DNA of 64,000 bases from Sequoia sempervirens (taxonomy: Eukaryota > Streptophyta > Pinopsida > Cupressales > Cupressaceae), in the NCBI GenBank assembly GCA_007258455.2, contig VDFB02275654.1:1-64000 (forward strand), written 5' to 3'. The translations under genes were made by a program, and so were the position numbers. Each line of letters opens with the position of its first letter. Positions within the stretch are counted from its first letter, which is position 1. Below the pieces are notes generated by a model that saw nothing but the letters and a program-made list of their open reading frames with translations, searched no databases and was not told the DNA's origin. This document shows, piece after piece, positions 1 through 10,826 of this stretch.

Positions 1-350
1 AAAGGTGATTTACAAAAACAACAAAGGGGATTTTTCTCAATACATGAAAGGTCAAACCTTAGAGAATATCACACATGACATCACCACTAAGAGATGACAA
101 GTCATGGAATAAAAGACTCGCACCTTAGGGAATAATATCCATAGCATTACCACCAAGTGGAACATAATATGCCAAGCAAGGTCATACACTTAGAGGACAT
201 CAAGCCAAATTTCACCACAAAGGAGACATTTCACATAAAGAAAGGTCACACTTTAATTGTCAATATCACACTTTCTAGGAGATATATGCTATCATCACTA
301 AAAAGGGACCATTCTTTATATCAATAATGAGCAAGGGACTATATGTCCCC
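1..350 (-). repeat. Possible terminal or UTR part of the minus-strand gypsy relic
   Basis: No reading frame is credible here. On the minus strand, phrases of the type 'aagtgtgacctt' and 'aaggtttgacctt' recur several times, giving a degenerate repeat texture like an LTR U3 or an untranslated leader. A purine run (AAGGGGGACA on the minus strand, around 345-355) lies at its right edge and could be a polypurine tract. This would make 1-345 a 3' LTR of the relic to the right. No matching second LTR lies in the window, so this is a guess. Confidence 0.22.
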
Positions 351-389
351 CTTAAAATGTTAGTGTACTTTATTTACTAACATTTTAAG
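351..389. repeat. Perfect 14-bp inverted repeat (hairpin)
   Basis: Positions 351-364 (CTTAAAATGTTAGT) and 376-389 (ACTAACATTTTAAG) are exact reverse complements separated by 11 nt. The arm contains TGTTAG, a common start of plant LTRs, so this could be a junction of two LTR ends. It could also be a chance or replication-derived palindrome. No function can be assigned. Confidence 0.6.
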
Positions 390-1059
390 GAGACAGAGAA
401 GGGATCCCTTGCTAGAAGGAATGCATGTAACATAAGGCTACCTAACCCCTTGCCCCAAAGTGTAGGGACAAAGGTGAGACAAAATGGATGATGATATGTT
501 GCTCCTTGCAAGATAAAAGATGATTGCATAAATCCAAGTTTATACCCCCATGGATAGTAGTGAGTATTTTGTGACACTACAACTACTACATGGCAAGGAG
601 TAGCAATTAATACTATTTGTCATGATTAATTGAAGGTGTTTTTTATGTTTTCATTATTTGTGAAAGGAAATAGCCAAAACCTCTTGTTGTTTCCTACATG
701 TTGGGCTCTATAGGGACATAAATACCTTGTTCTTTTACACCACATCCTTTTTCTTTATAGCCAAGTTATTTTAAAAGTTCATAACTTATTCCATAAATGG
801 CTTCCATTTCTTTCAAAGAAGGTGGTTTCTCATAATAAGTTTCATCATAAGTGGATATGTAATTTGTGTTTTCCTCATTGCTGGAAGTTTTAGATTCAGA
901 TGCTTTTGATGATTCAATGAGAGATTGTGTTGATATCATTGCGGATTCTTTTTCTTTTCCTGATTTTGATTATGTACTCTCATATTCCCCCATGAATGTA
1001 GGTATAAAATCTAATGATCCCCAATCATCATCCAATAACTTTGTCACCAATGAAAGATA

Positions 1060-1691
1060 ATTGAGATCATCATTGATTTGTAAAGGTTCCACTTTGCAGT
1101 TGGTTTCAATGTGCTTAAAGGATATGCCATTCCTATTTTAGTTTGTAAACAATTTTCAGATTCAGGATCAACTTTTATCATGTAAACCTTATTGTTGCAT
1201 ATGTATTTCATTAAACGATGAATCATTGAAGGCACTCCTTTCATTTCATGAATTCATGGACTACCTAAAAGAAGAGTGTATGAAATATAATAGGGCATAA
1301 CGTGGATGATATTTTGCAACACAACATTACCAACTTTGATAGGTAATATTATTATACCAAGTGGTTATCTTCCCCCATTATCAAAACCATGGATAGACAA
1401 ATCAACTGATTGAATTTTAGTCTTGTCCGCTCCAATTCTATCCAAAAGGTTAACACTACAAACATTAATCCTTGAACCATTATCAATAAGGGTACACCTA
1501 CTCCCAATCTTGCTAATGCTAGCCAGTAACATTAAGGCATCATTTTGTTTTTGTGTTTTGAAAAGGGGTAATTCATTTTGATGAAAAACAATATCCACAT
1601 TACCTAAATTCATACCCTCAATTAAGGTTGTTGCATTGTTTGGTTGAGCACTAGGAGGAATAACAACTTTTTGCAAAGAATTTTGAAGCAT
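1060..1691 (-). pseudogene. Ty3/gypsy aspartic protease relic
   Basis: Read on the minus strand, this is the retropepsin domain of a plant gypsy polyprotein, which would cleave the element's own gag-pol. The active-site region reads LIDNGSRINVC (family form LID-G/S-GS), so the aspartate is kept while the neighbouring residues have drifted. About 60 residues on, after one stop, the frame continues with LLGSPWIHEMKGVPSMIHR. This matches the conserved 'LLGRPWIH...G.VPS..H' block that follows the protease in Tat/Athila-type gypsy elements. There is one in-frame stop just after GFDNGGR. No reverse transcriptase follows to the left. It is a dead fragment. Confidence 0.7.
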
Positions 1692-2000
1692 GCCATGTTA
1701 AACAGGTGATGTTTGAATGAAATTCCACAAGGATATCTAAGTAGGAGTATTACGAGTTTCCTCAACAAGATCAAATTCTTTACCACTATGTTGCGGAATG
1801 TTAGGTGTGGGTGGGAGATATGGTTGACACAATGGGATGGATGTTGGAGTTTTTTTTGGTTTCTTATTGTTTCTAGTGTTATATGTGTGAGCTCCAGTAT
1901 GATAACTTTGTTGTTGCAACACATGATTACTAGTAAGTTGTTTTGTAAAGTTGAGGATATGGCCATGAGGTTTAGGAGGTCCAATAATTAGAGGACACAA
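1692..2000 (-). pseudogene. Probable gag C-terminal relic upstream of the protease
   Basis: This minus-strand stretch lies directly upstream of the protease relic, where the end of gag is expected. It encodes a proline-, histidine-, asparagine- and glutamine-rich peptide (for example PTSIPLCQPYLPPTPNIPQH), the low-complexity composition usual for the tail of gypsy gag. No zinc knuckle is visible. The assignment rests on position and composition only. Confidence 0.3.
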
Positions 2001-2009
2001 TTTTAGGCG

Positions 2010-3733
2010 TATGATTCTATTTTGTTTTAATCAAGATCTTTTGATTTTTCTCAAATTTATGGAGGAAAAATATCATTGACATTGGGGCATACAAAAATTT
2101 ATATTTGTTTTCTAAGGACCCTTTCTTCCCTTTTTCAAGCTTAAAAATTGATTGTATACACTTTATTTTTTTCACATATTTAAGGAGGGTATATATCCAT
2201 ATCCAACACTTTCACACTTTTGAAATATTTGCACAATATCAATAATTTGTGGTCCCAAGTATAGAGAATCATTAGACGTGGCCACCCTTATTATCATTAC
2301 CTAGCAATAGAGTACACTAGTACATGTAATCCATAGTGTGTTTATGTATCATTTGATAATAGGATACACTAGCACATGTGATTCATCACACCTTTTATAT
2401 TATCCCCAATAGTAGAGAATGCTAGACCAAGAATCATATGTGTATTTTCCTAACATAGCACATTGGGATTGTGTCCTTTCATTTTCTAGCAATAGAGCAT
2501 GCTAGGAAATATGTCATCCATGCCAATTACATTCCTCTTTTTTGTGTGTAGATATTTTATTTTTCTTTCATATATGTGTGGTGTGTAGTTTCCTTTAATA
2601 TGTATAGTATATCTATTGGATAATATATGATTTGTTTTTTATTATATAAAGGAATAAAAAGGGTCCATACTAGACAACATAGTAAAAATAGGTCCCCACG
2701 AGGAGGCCACACTAAATATCTAAAAATAGACTAACACTAAATCAATAGCATCAAACCAAAATCATAGAGAATGGACACCAACCACAGGGAAATAGTAGCT
2801 CATATGAAGGAAAGTAGCCCAATCCCTAGAGATTGGATGTCACTTCCCGCTCTTTTGAAAGTTGATGCAACTTGTCATTAAAAGAATCAACATCACTAAT
2901 AGACACACTAACAATTGCAACCACCTTCTTCTTTACTTTGGCCCTGTTCAATTTCTCCTCAAATATTTTCATACTTGAGGTAGTGCATTCCAATCACTCT
3001 TGGATTCAAATCATATATGGTTTGTTGACATACTTTATTTTGTAGGCTATATTTTTTAACACATTTGTGTTGCAAGTTTGTTTTTCCTTACATGTTTATT
3101 ATGCAGGTCTTGTCTTAGGGGCATGAATTCTTCACTTGAAGATTGGTGTGTATCATTTTCATGTAGCCTCCATATATTTTATTTTCAATATTTTCTTTTT
3201 GTACTTTAGCTAGCTAATATCACATAATGACATTAGCCCATAAAGAAGGGGAAAAATTTAATGTTAAAAATTGCATACCCCACGATTTCAACACTACAAA
3301 TTGTACTCATTTTAGTGTTCATTCTTGTGGCATGTTTGTAGGACTCATTTTAGTCTATCCTTAGCCTGTTTCCCTAGTATGAATATCAAATGTTTTGTTT
3401 GTTTGTGTTTCTTGTCATGAACTTTTAATGTTTTTATGTTTATTCAAATTAGTGCATAACCATTTTATTATGTTTTTAATTTTATTATTTTAAAACTAAA
3501 ATACAATCATGTGGACGTATGGATAGTCACAATCATGTCTCATGATAATATAAGCATATGAACTTTATTTAATGACCATTGTAGTGATGTTTCAACTTTT
3601 ATTTTGTTGTAACTATCCTTTTCTCAACTTATATTAATTTTTGAACAATATTCACTGGCCTCTTTTCCAAGAATAATGATAAATGATGATATATTTTAAT
3701 ATTTGGGATTCTCCTTAGCATTCCTCATGTAAT
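2010..3733. other. No gene seen; AT-rich repeat-derived sequence
   Basis: Neither strand holds a recognisable domain or a reading frame above background. The stretch includes a degenerate direct-repeat array, listed separately, and long T-rich runs. Its right edge is set by the TGTTAGG start of the Copia-1 LTR. It is probably eroded retroelement UTR or LTR sequence. Confidence 0.4.
2295..2530. repeat. Degenerate direct repeats around 'ATAGAGNANNCTAG'
   Basis: The phrase 'aatagagtacactag' and variants (ataggatacactag, agtagagaatgctag, aatagagcatgctag) recur at about 2305, 2356, 2409 and 2491. Each is followed by an 'acatgt/atatgt ... atcc/attcat' segment. The spacing is irregular (about 50-80 bp). 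This is a decayed tandem array typical of retroelement U3 or UTR sequence. Confidence 0.45.
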
Positions 3734-3827
3734 TGTTAGGATAGGTGACATTATAATTTATATCCTAAGCTGATTTATGTGTCTCAATATTCTTTGTAAA
3801 GTGTTATAGGGGACATGAGGGACAAAA

Positions 3828-5332
3828 AAAAAATATTTTTTATTTACGAAAATTGCTATCAAAGAGGATAACACTCTTTCTATTACTTTAAAGCTCTAGA
3901 TTACATATTTGAGATTTAAATTTTACAACGACCTTGTATTACATATCTAGATTTTCTACTTTCTTAGAGGATCTTAATGTCATCGGATGCTTTTGTTTTG
4001 TTGAAGGAATTTTCTTCCTCTTCACCTCTATCCAAACTTGTTCTATTTCAAGGGGTTCATTATTATTTTCCACTTTCAAATTTTCACCATCCCAAGAAAT
4101 AGAAGAAACTTCAATGTTTATGTGTTGCATCTTTGTAGGGGATGGAGAAACCAGCATGAGTACCTCTTTTGATGACTTATCAGGCACAACCTCTTGAGAT
4201 AGATGAGGCAAATTTGGAACCTTTTCTTGAGTCGTAGGGGAAGGAACAACAACATTCTGGGTTCCACCCCATCCCACCAAGACGGCCTGTAAGAAAGGAC
4301 AGCCTTTGCCCGACCCCTACCACATTGTGCAGTAGAATGTTTAGCTGCAAAACATCTCCTGCACCTGAAGGCAATTTTTTTGTAGTCTATTGGTTGAAAC
4401 CAACATGTGTTGCCAACTTTGAAAAAAAATTCTGCTGGAAGACTTTTGTAACATCCATTTGGATGCAAAGATGTGCAAAAGTTGAGTTTTCATAATTGAT
4501 AGTTCCCTTTGAGATGCTATGATACTTTCCCAACCCATTGTCTATCACCTGGAAATAATCAATTTCCCAAAACTGTAGTGGAAGATAAGGTAAACAAACC
4601 CACAAAAAAGTAGTAGAAAAAGTATATGTACGCGGGTTGAACAAAGGGAACCAAGGTTTTCTTACATAAGAAATCACCTTAGTAGAACCAAGGCCCAGTG
4701 TTAAGAATCATTTCTTTATCTTTTATAGACTCAAATTCTAGAAGAAAAATTCCTTTTGCACAAGGATAGATACTAATTTCTTCCTCCAAAAAATATTTCC
4801 AATATAAACTTATCCAAGAATGAAGATCATTTAACTTTGGCCATACCTTCACAAATCTACAAACAAGGGTGTGGGCTTGCAAATAGAGTTATTTATCACC
4901 AACGCCACTATCCAAACAAATCTCTAGGGCATTCGATGAAAGACAAACTAAGAATGGAGGGTTTTGATTTGCTCCACTATGAGGAGAGGGAAAATTGGAA
5001 AGCATGACAGAAGATCTCGCATACTTTTCACCAGCCTCTAAACAACCACCAGATGGGTCAGAGGCCAATCCCAGCGTAGCCTTGTAATTTGGTTGCAACT
5101 CCTTCCTTCTAGTTTTTCCCATTTTTCCAAGGATTCAAGACCCTAAAACCCTCACAAAATCCAACCCTGGCAATGAGTCCTTAGCATCACCTTGCTGTGT
5201 CGATTCAAAGGTAAAAGGGAGGGAAAAATCAAGAGAATCAAAAGTTAAAACCTCGACAACATTTGCAGTGTGGAAAGTGGCAATTGCAGAGTGCGACATC
5301 GTTCCCCCATCAATTTTATTTTATTATTGTTT
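3828..5332 (-). mobile_element. ORF1-only LINE insertion (HAL1-like organisation)
   Basis: This is 1.5 kb on the minus strand flanked by a 13-bp target duplication with one mismatch: ATGAGGGACAAAA at 3,815-3,827 and ATGAGGAACAAAA at 5,333-5,345. The empty site is visible in the 3' LTR of Copia-1. Reading the minus strand, there is a leader of about 210 bp, one gag-like ORF1 starting at the ATG of 5,122, a 3' tail of about 110 bp and an A-rich end (aaataaaaaata). No endonuclease or reverse transcriptase sequence is present. A 13-bp duplication plus an A-rich tail is the signature of LINE-type target-primed insertion. It is either an internally deleted copy or a distinct non-autonomous family. 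Confidence 0.78.
3939..5122 (-). pseudogene. LINE ORF1: DUF4283-type domain plus CCHC zinc knuckle
   Basis: It starts at MGKTRRKELQ. A DUF4283-like RNA-binding domain follows: LQAHTLVCRFVKVWP, then a W-rich block ending LNTGPWFY, then a segment with FLWVCLPYLPLQFWE. Next is a zinc knuckle CRRCFAAKHSTAQC, an exact C-x2-C-x4-H-x4-C. The tail is charged and ends KKVENLDM. This domain order is that of plant L1-type ORF1 proteins, which bind the element RNA. One in-frame stop lies near 4,889 and frameshifts near 4,680, 4,470 and 4,280 break it. The zinc-binding residues are all intact. Confidence 0.8.
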
Positions 5333-5773
5333 ATGAGGAACAAAATATTGATTATTTATTTTCCTATGACAAATTATAATTTCATTCAAAGAGGTGGACC
5401 CATTATGATGACAAAAATAATTTTGGGAGGATATTCCTCTTTGGCATCCAACTTTGTGAGTGCGGACCACTTTGGTGTGCACGTCCTTGCATGTTATTTG
5501 CATGTTTTGCATCCTCTTGCATAATTGGGGGCCCTAGTTTGCATGTTGGTGTATGCTCTTGCATGAAGCCGTTGGAGTCATTGGAGAGTTATGGAGCACT
5601 TGGTATTGACCAATTTTGATTGGTTGTGGGTTATGCGCCCATGTGAAGACCATGTGATTATTTAATATTGTATGACATTTTTATGAGCTATCCACTAAGG
5701 GGGATGTGGGTTTTTTCAGGTGGTTTTGCTTGTTATTTTGGGATGCCATTTATGGTATTCTCTCCCACAAACT

Positions 5774-5783
5774 TCTATATATT
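5774..5783 (+). promoter_or_regulatory. LTR TATA box of Copia-1 (5' copy)
   Basis: TCTATATATT lies in the middle of the LTR, and the equivalent sequence stands at about 10,588 in the 3' copy. A TATA box within the LTR is where element transcription normally starts. The assignment rests on position and sequence only. Confidence 0.5.
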
Positions 5784-6123
5784 GGAGCCTTGAGATGGTG
5801 GTTTGTAGAGTTTGTTTGTAGGTTGTCAGAGCGACAAAGTGCTATCAATTTTTAGAGAGGATTGTTGTATTGATGTACTTATTTAAGGATGAATGCAAAT
5901 AGTGTATCTCTTTACATGTGGAGTTTTTTCTTGCAAGGGTTTCTCCATGTATATATCTTGTGTCACTTGTGCTTGGAAAATTGTGGTATTGTTGATTTTT
6001 CTTTCATTGTTGAATTTTTAATCACATAATCTCTTTATGGTAATCTTGGATGCTTAATTTGAGATTTGTAAACCACTTTATTAAGTTATAATGCTACAAG
6101 TTTTCACCTTGAATTTCTAACAT

Positions 6124-6137
6124 TTGGTATCAGAGCT
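6124..6137 (+). promoter_or_regulatory. Primer-binding site, tRNA-iMet type
   Basis: TTGGTATCAGAGCT lies immediately 3' of the 5' LTR end (CTAACA at 6,117-6,122). TGGTATCAGAGC is complementary to the 3' end of plant initiator tRNA-Met and is the usual copia primer site. Confidence 0.85.
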
Positions 6138-6249
6138 AATGGTTTTGTTAAGAGAGGGACACCTTTCTTTTGAGTGTTGATGGTTTTTTGGTTGAAGTGG
6201 GAGCTTGTGCATTGTGGATTTTACATATTTGTGAAGAAGATTGAAAACC

Positions 6250-7030
6250 ATGGCCTCTACCTCTCATCTAGATATTGATAAGTTCAATGGCACTGGTTAC
6301 AAGATGTGGTAGTTAAAGATGGAAGATCTCCTTGAGAGAGATCAGTGGTTAGAAATTTTAAGTAAAAATAAACTAGAATCAACATCTGATAAAGATTGGA
6401 AGAAAATGGACAAGAAGGCATGAGGAACCATTTGGTTGTGTCTTACATATTTTGTCCTCCTGGATGTTTCAAAATAATCTACCGCATTCAAGTTTTGGTG
6501 GAGAATTTGTGAAATCTACCAAACTAAAAGTCTAACTAATAAGTTGTATCTCAAAAGACGTTTGTATTATTTGAAAATGAAGGATGGTGATTCTATTGTA
6601 TAATATTTAAATGATTTTAATATGATTATAATTTAGCTTGCATTTGTAGATGTCAAGATAGAAGAAGATAAATATATTTTGTTGCTTTGTTCTTTACCCG
6701 AATCTTAGGAAAATCTGATTGTTTCCATAATTGGTGGTGGTATATAACTAAAGATGGATAGTCTCATTATAATACTTCTTTTGGAAAAGATGAGGAGAAA
6801 TTCCATGAATGCAGGCTCCCAAGATGCCTTGCATGTGTGAGGAAGGTCCAAAGAAAAAGGAGGTCCTAAAGGGGACAAAAAGAGAGACAAGTCTAAAGAA
6901 CATTCTAAAACCCCTAGGAAGAGTAGAGTAAAGTGTTGGAATTGTGTTAAGAGAGGACATGTGAAGGAGTGTATAAACAAGAAAAAGAGTTTGGATAATT
7001 CCACGAAAAAGTCCTTAGAAGATGGTAATT
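6250..7030 (+). pseudogene. Copia-1 gag relic with zinc knuckle
   Basis: The ATG at 6,250 opens MASTSHLDIDKFNGTGYKMW, the standard N-terminus of plant copia gag (UBN2/DUF4219-like 'KFNGTNY.MW'). A stop follows directly after that W. The frame degenerates, then recovers at a zinc knuckle near 6,934-6,975, KCWNCVKRGHVKEC, which is a complete C-x2-C-x4-H-x4-C. The product would have been the nucleocapsid/capsid that packages element RNA. Several stops and at least one frameshift are present. Confidence 0.8.
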
Positions 7031-7960
7031 TTGATGCCTTGTTTATTTTTTCTAACACTATTAGTGATGTTGTTTGGCTTATTGATTTAGGTTGCTCCTA
7101 CCATATGATTCCTCACAAGGAGTGGTTCACTTCATATTCAACTTATGATGGGGGAGAATTTTTCCTTGGTGAAGACAACATAAAGAATTTTTTTGGTAAG
7201 GGAAAGGTAAAGTTGTGTTTCAATGATGGAACAGTTAAAACCCTTGATCATGTTTTACATATCCTAGGACTGGCACTAAAAATGCATGTATGTTGTGGCA
7301 CCATAGTTTGGGTCACATAAGTGAAAAGGGTCTTAAGACCATTTTGAATAAAAAGTTGGTTGACATTATTTTTTATTAATTTGTTGGAAAAAATGATTTT
7401 TTTGAGTATTGTGTGTTTGGTAAACATAATAGATCTCCATTTAAAGATAAGAAATTATTAGAGATCATTCATTCAGATGTGTTTGGACTAGTGGATGTGG
7501 AATCTTTTGGAAAATCTCATTATTATGTTATTTTCATTGATGAAGTGTCAAGATACACCCAAATTTATTTTATGCATGCAAAATATGAGGTTTTCAGTAA
7601 GTTTAAAAAATTTAAAGCCTTAGTTGTGAAGCAAATGAATTATAAGACAAGGGTGTTGAGATATGAAAATGGGGTTGAATATTGTTCTAGGGAATTTGAT
7701 GAATTTTGTAAGCATGTTGATATTGTTTGAAGAAACACTAAACCATATACACCTCAAAAAAATGGGGTAGCAAAAAGAATGAACTAAACCTTAATGGAAA
7801 GAGCTAGGATCATGTTGAGTGGTGCTAAGCTTGATAGATGATTTTGGGCAGAAATTATAAGTATTGCATGTTATTTGGTTAATAGATATCATTGTTCAGC
7901 TCTTGTTGATAATACTCCTTATGAAGTGTGGATAGATGAAATATTTTTGTTTCACATTTA
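7030..7960 (+). pseudogene. Copia-1 protease and integrase relic
   Basis: The protease part reads VVWLIDLGCSYHMIPHKEWF, against the family form LDSGCS.HM; the catalytic D is kept and S is changed to L. The pre-integrase part (WHHSLGHISEKG) is in another frame near 7,290. The integrase core has HSDVFG with its first acidic residue. The second (family DNGGEY) reads YENGVEY, a D-to-E change, and the third (family NGVAERMN) reads NGVAKRMN near 7,760, an E-to-K change. With two of three catalytic residues altered, the integrase would be inactive even without the stop near 7,728. Confidence 0.85.
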
Positions 7961-8139
7961 AGGGTCTTTGGTTGCGAGGATTTTGTTCATGTTCCTCAAG
8001 AGAAGTGTTCTAAGTTGGATCTAAAAGCACAAAAACGCATCTTTTTTGGTTACAACAAAAATGTAAAAGGTTATAAGCTTTGGAATCCACTAACTCATAA
8101 AATGGTTTTCTCTAGAGATATGGTTTTTAGGGAGTTTAA

Positions 8140-10031
8140 AGCTTACTCGGGTGAATAAAAACCAAAGGAGAAAGATAAGACAAAAATAGTGCACTTCGAG
8201 ACAAATATTGAGAAGCAGGAAGATGAACATGTGGAAGAACAGCCAAATGGATTACAGGATGAAGAAGAAGAAGAGGGTTTAGAGAGTTCAAATGATGTGC
8301 AAGATGAGCATGTAGAAGAAGAAGAGCAACAAGAACCCCTTACTCCTACCTTGAGAAGATCCCCAAGACAATAGAATCCAGTTGATAGGCATAGCCCATC
8401 CAATTTTTATTGTGTTTTTTCTTTTTTGAGTGTTGATGATGAACCTATATCCTACAGGGAGGCTCTTTCTTTAGAAGAAAATGAGTTTTGGATGCAGGCC
8501 ATGCAGGAGGATATGATGACTTTGGATAGTTGTGATACCTGGGATCTTTTGAGTTTTCCCAAAGTAAGGAAGCCCATTGGATGCAAGAGTATATAAAAAT
8601 AATTTTGGAGTAGATGGTTGGTTAGAGTGGTGCAAGGCTAGATTGGTGGCCAAGGGCTACTCCCAGAGAGAGGGAGTTGATTTCGGTGAAATTTTCTCTC
8701 TTGTTGCTAAGTTAACTTCTATTATATTCTTATTATCTATTGCCACTACTTATGATTTTGAAATAGAGAAAATGGATGTTAAAACTACTTTCTTGCATGG
8801 GGATTTTGAGGAAGATATTTCTATGTGACAGCTTGATGATTTTGTTGTAAAAGGAAAAGAACACTTGATTTGCAAGTTAAAGAGATGTTTATATGGTTTG
8901 AAACAATCACCCAGGATGTGGTACCAAAATTTTGATGCCTTTGCATTGAAGTTGGGTTTTGTTATAAGTGAGGAGGATCATTGTGTTTATATTAAGGTTA
9001 TTGATGATCAAAGTCTAATCATTGTCTTGTATGTTGATGACATGTTGTTCATGGGTAACAACAAGGTGATGATTAGGGAGCTTAAGACTCAGATTTCTGG
9101 AACATTTGATATGAAGGATTTGGGGGATACAAAATATATTCTTGGGATGGAGATCAATAGAGATCGAGTTCATAGAAATCTTTGGTTAAGTCAGAGTAAG
9201 TATGTTGATACCATCTTGCAAAGATTTAATATGTATGACAGTAAACTAGTAAATATTCCATTTTCTGTTGGTACTAAGTTGAGTTTAGAAATGTGTCCTA
9301 ATTTTGATGATGATATTGAAGAGATGTTTAGCGTTCCTTATGCTAGTGTCGTTGGTAGTTTGTTGTATGCAATAGTTTGCACTAGACTAGATATATCCCA
9401 AGCAGTGGAAGTTTTCAGTAGGTTTATGTCTAACCTTGGTAGAGAGTATTGTAATTTTTTTAAGAGGGTGTTTAGATATTTGTGTGGTACTTCATATTAC
9501 AATTTGGATTATCATGGTACTGATGATATGGATAAGTCATTGGACATACAAGGTTTTGTTGATACAGATTGTGCATGTGACTTGGATAGCCAAAGGTCCA
9601 CTAGTGGCTATGCTTTTACTTTGTTTGGACGTGCAGTGATTTGGATGAGTAAGAGGTAGCCTATAGTTGTATTTTCCACTACTCAAGTAGAGTATATGGC
9701 TACTACACATGCCTCTAAGGACGCGGTTTGGTTACAGAAACTTGGTAATGGTATTGGTTTTGATTGCAAGACAATGAGGATTAGATGTGACAATCAGAGT
9801 GCCAGATGTTTAGCCAAAAATCCTATGTATCATGCTTGTACTAAGCATGTTGATGTTCATTATCACTTTGTACGAGAAATGGTTGAGAATGGTAATGTGT
9901 TGCTTGAGAAGGTTGATACTTTGGATAATGTTACAAATTCTCTCATGAAGCTAGTGACCACAAAAAAGTTCTCTTGGTGCAGGAAGGCCATGGGCCTTCA
10001 TCACTGTACTTTATTATATTTTATTTGTATC
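8140..10031 (+). pseudogene. Copia-1 reverse transcriptase and RNase H relic
   Basis: A glutamate-rich linker (8,189-8,374) leads into the RT. Conserved blocks include ARLVAKGYSQREGVDFGE, KMDVKTTFLHGDFEEDI, KLKRCLYGLKQSPRMWYQ and the active-site box YVDDM at 9,030-9,044, all intact. RNase H follows (VDTDCACDLDSQRSTSG, then TQVEYMATTHASKDAVWL and the DNQSA block near 9,790). Single stops lie near 8,826 and 9,657, plus a frameshift near 8,580. The 264-residue open stretch 8,865-9,659 is the best preserved piece of the element. Confidence 0.9.
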
Positions 10032-10059
10032 TCATGGATGTAATTGCAATGTATAATGT

Positions 10060-10071
10060 CAAGTGGGAGAA
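10060..10071 (+). promoter_or_regulatory. Copia-1 polypurine tract
   Basis: The purine-rich AAGTGGGAGAA stands immediately before the TGTTAGGAT start of the 3' LTR, where plus-strand DNA synthesis is primed. The equivalent place in Copia-2 reads ACAAGTGGGATAA. Confidence 0.75.
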
Positions 10072-10826
10072 TGTTAGGATATGTGACATTATAATTGCTA
10101 TCCTAAGTTGATTTATGTGTCTCCACATTCTTCGAAAAGTGTTCTAAGGGACATGAGGGATAAAATATTTATTATTTATTTTCCTATGAAAAATTTTAAT
10201 TGCATTCAAAGAGGTGGACCCATTACGATGACGGTTAAAGAGAATTTTGGGAGGATATTCCTCAAGTGGGCATCCAAATTTGTGAGTGGGGACCACTTTG
10301 GTGTGCACTTCATTGCATGTTTTGCATGATCTTGCATATTTGGGTGCCCAGGTTTGCATGTTGTTGCATGCTCTTGCATGAAGCTGTCAAAATCATTAGA
10401 GAGTTATGGAGCACTTAGTATTGACCACTTCTAATTGGTTGTGGGTTAGGCGCCCATGTGAAGGCCATGTGATTATTCAATATTTTATGCCATGTTTCTG
10501 AGCTATCCACTAAGGGGGTATGGGTTTTTTCAGGTGGTTTTGCTTGTTGTTTTGGAATAACATTTGTGGTATTCTCTCCCAAAAACCTCTATATATTGGA
10601 GCCTTGAGATGGTGGTTTGTAGAGTTTTGCAAGTTGTCAGAGCAACGAAGTGTTGTCAATTTTCAAAGAGGATTGTTGTATTGATGTACTTCTTTGAGGA
10701 TGAATATAAAAAGTGTATCTCTTTGGGTGTGGAATTTTTTCTAGCAAGGGTTTCTCCACATATATCTTGTGCCACTTGTGTTTGGAAACTTGTGGTATTT
10801 CTAATTTTTATTTCATTTTTGAATTG
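10072..10826 (+). repeat. Copia-1 3' LTR, truncated
   Basis: This piece matches the 5' LTR from TGTTAGGAT to about 'ttcattnttgaattnttaat'. The last 105 bp or so of the 5' copy, ending TTCTAACA, are missing, and different sequence begins with 'tgttattgcagc'. I did not find the missing tail downstream, so a deletion or replacement is more likely than a simple insertion. Confidence 0.85.

Larger units (their letters stand above)
3734..6122 (+). repeat. Copia-1 5' LTR, split by a LINE insertion
   Basis: The LTR starts TGTTAGGATA and ends TTCTAACA just before the primer-binding site. Parts 3,734-3,827 and 5,333-6,122 match the 3' LTR at 10,072-10,826 almost base for base. The 3' copy runs without interruption from 'gggacatgaggga' into 'taaaatatttatt', which proves that 3,828-5,332 is inserted DNA. 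Without the insert the LTR is about 880 bp. Confidence 0.9.
3734..10826 (+). mobile_element. Copia-1: Ty1/copia LTR retrotransposon, decayed, 3' LTR truncated
   Basis: This is a plus-strand element with a 5' LTR (3,734-6,122, holding a LINE insertion), a tRNA-iMet-type primer-binding site, and gag-protease-integrase-RT-RNase H in the copia order. A polypurine tract and the first 755 bp of the 3' LTR follow. LTR ends are TGTTAGG...CTAACA. The 3' LTR lacks its last roughly 105 bp and abuts unrelated sequence, so no target duplication can be checked. Stops and frameshifts occur throughout, and two of the three integrase catalytic residues are changed, so it cannot be autonomous. Confidence 0.92.

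Noticed and set aside
866..1060. 64-codon plus-strand frame near the gypsy relic
   Set aside because: No domain, no start context, and it lies opposite the continuing minus-strand gypsy sequence.
4118..4468. Separate small genes on the minus strand between 3.9 and 5.1 kb
   Set aside because: The overlapping frames are one LINE ORF1 broken by frameshifts; the domain order DUF4283 then zinc knuckle runs through them.
5270..5524. 84-codon plus-strand frame
   Set aside because: It crosses the right end of the LINE insertion into the Copia-1 LTR. A frame spanning an insertion junction in an LTR is chance.
8143..8403. 86-codon minus-strand, serine/cysteine-rich frame
   Set aside because: Antisense of the glutamate-rich linker between integrase and RT in Copia-1 (GAA/GAG codons read as TTC/CTC-type serine/phenylalanine strings).
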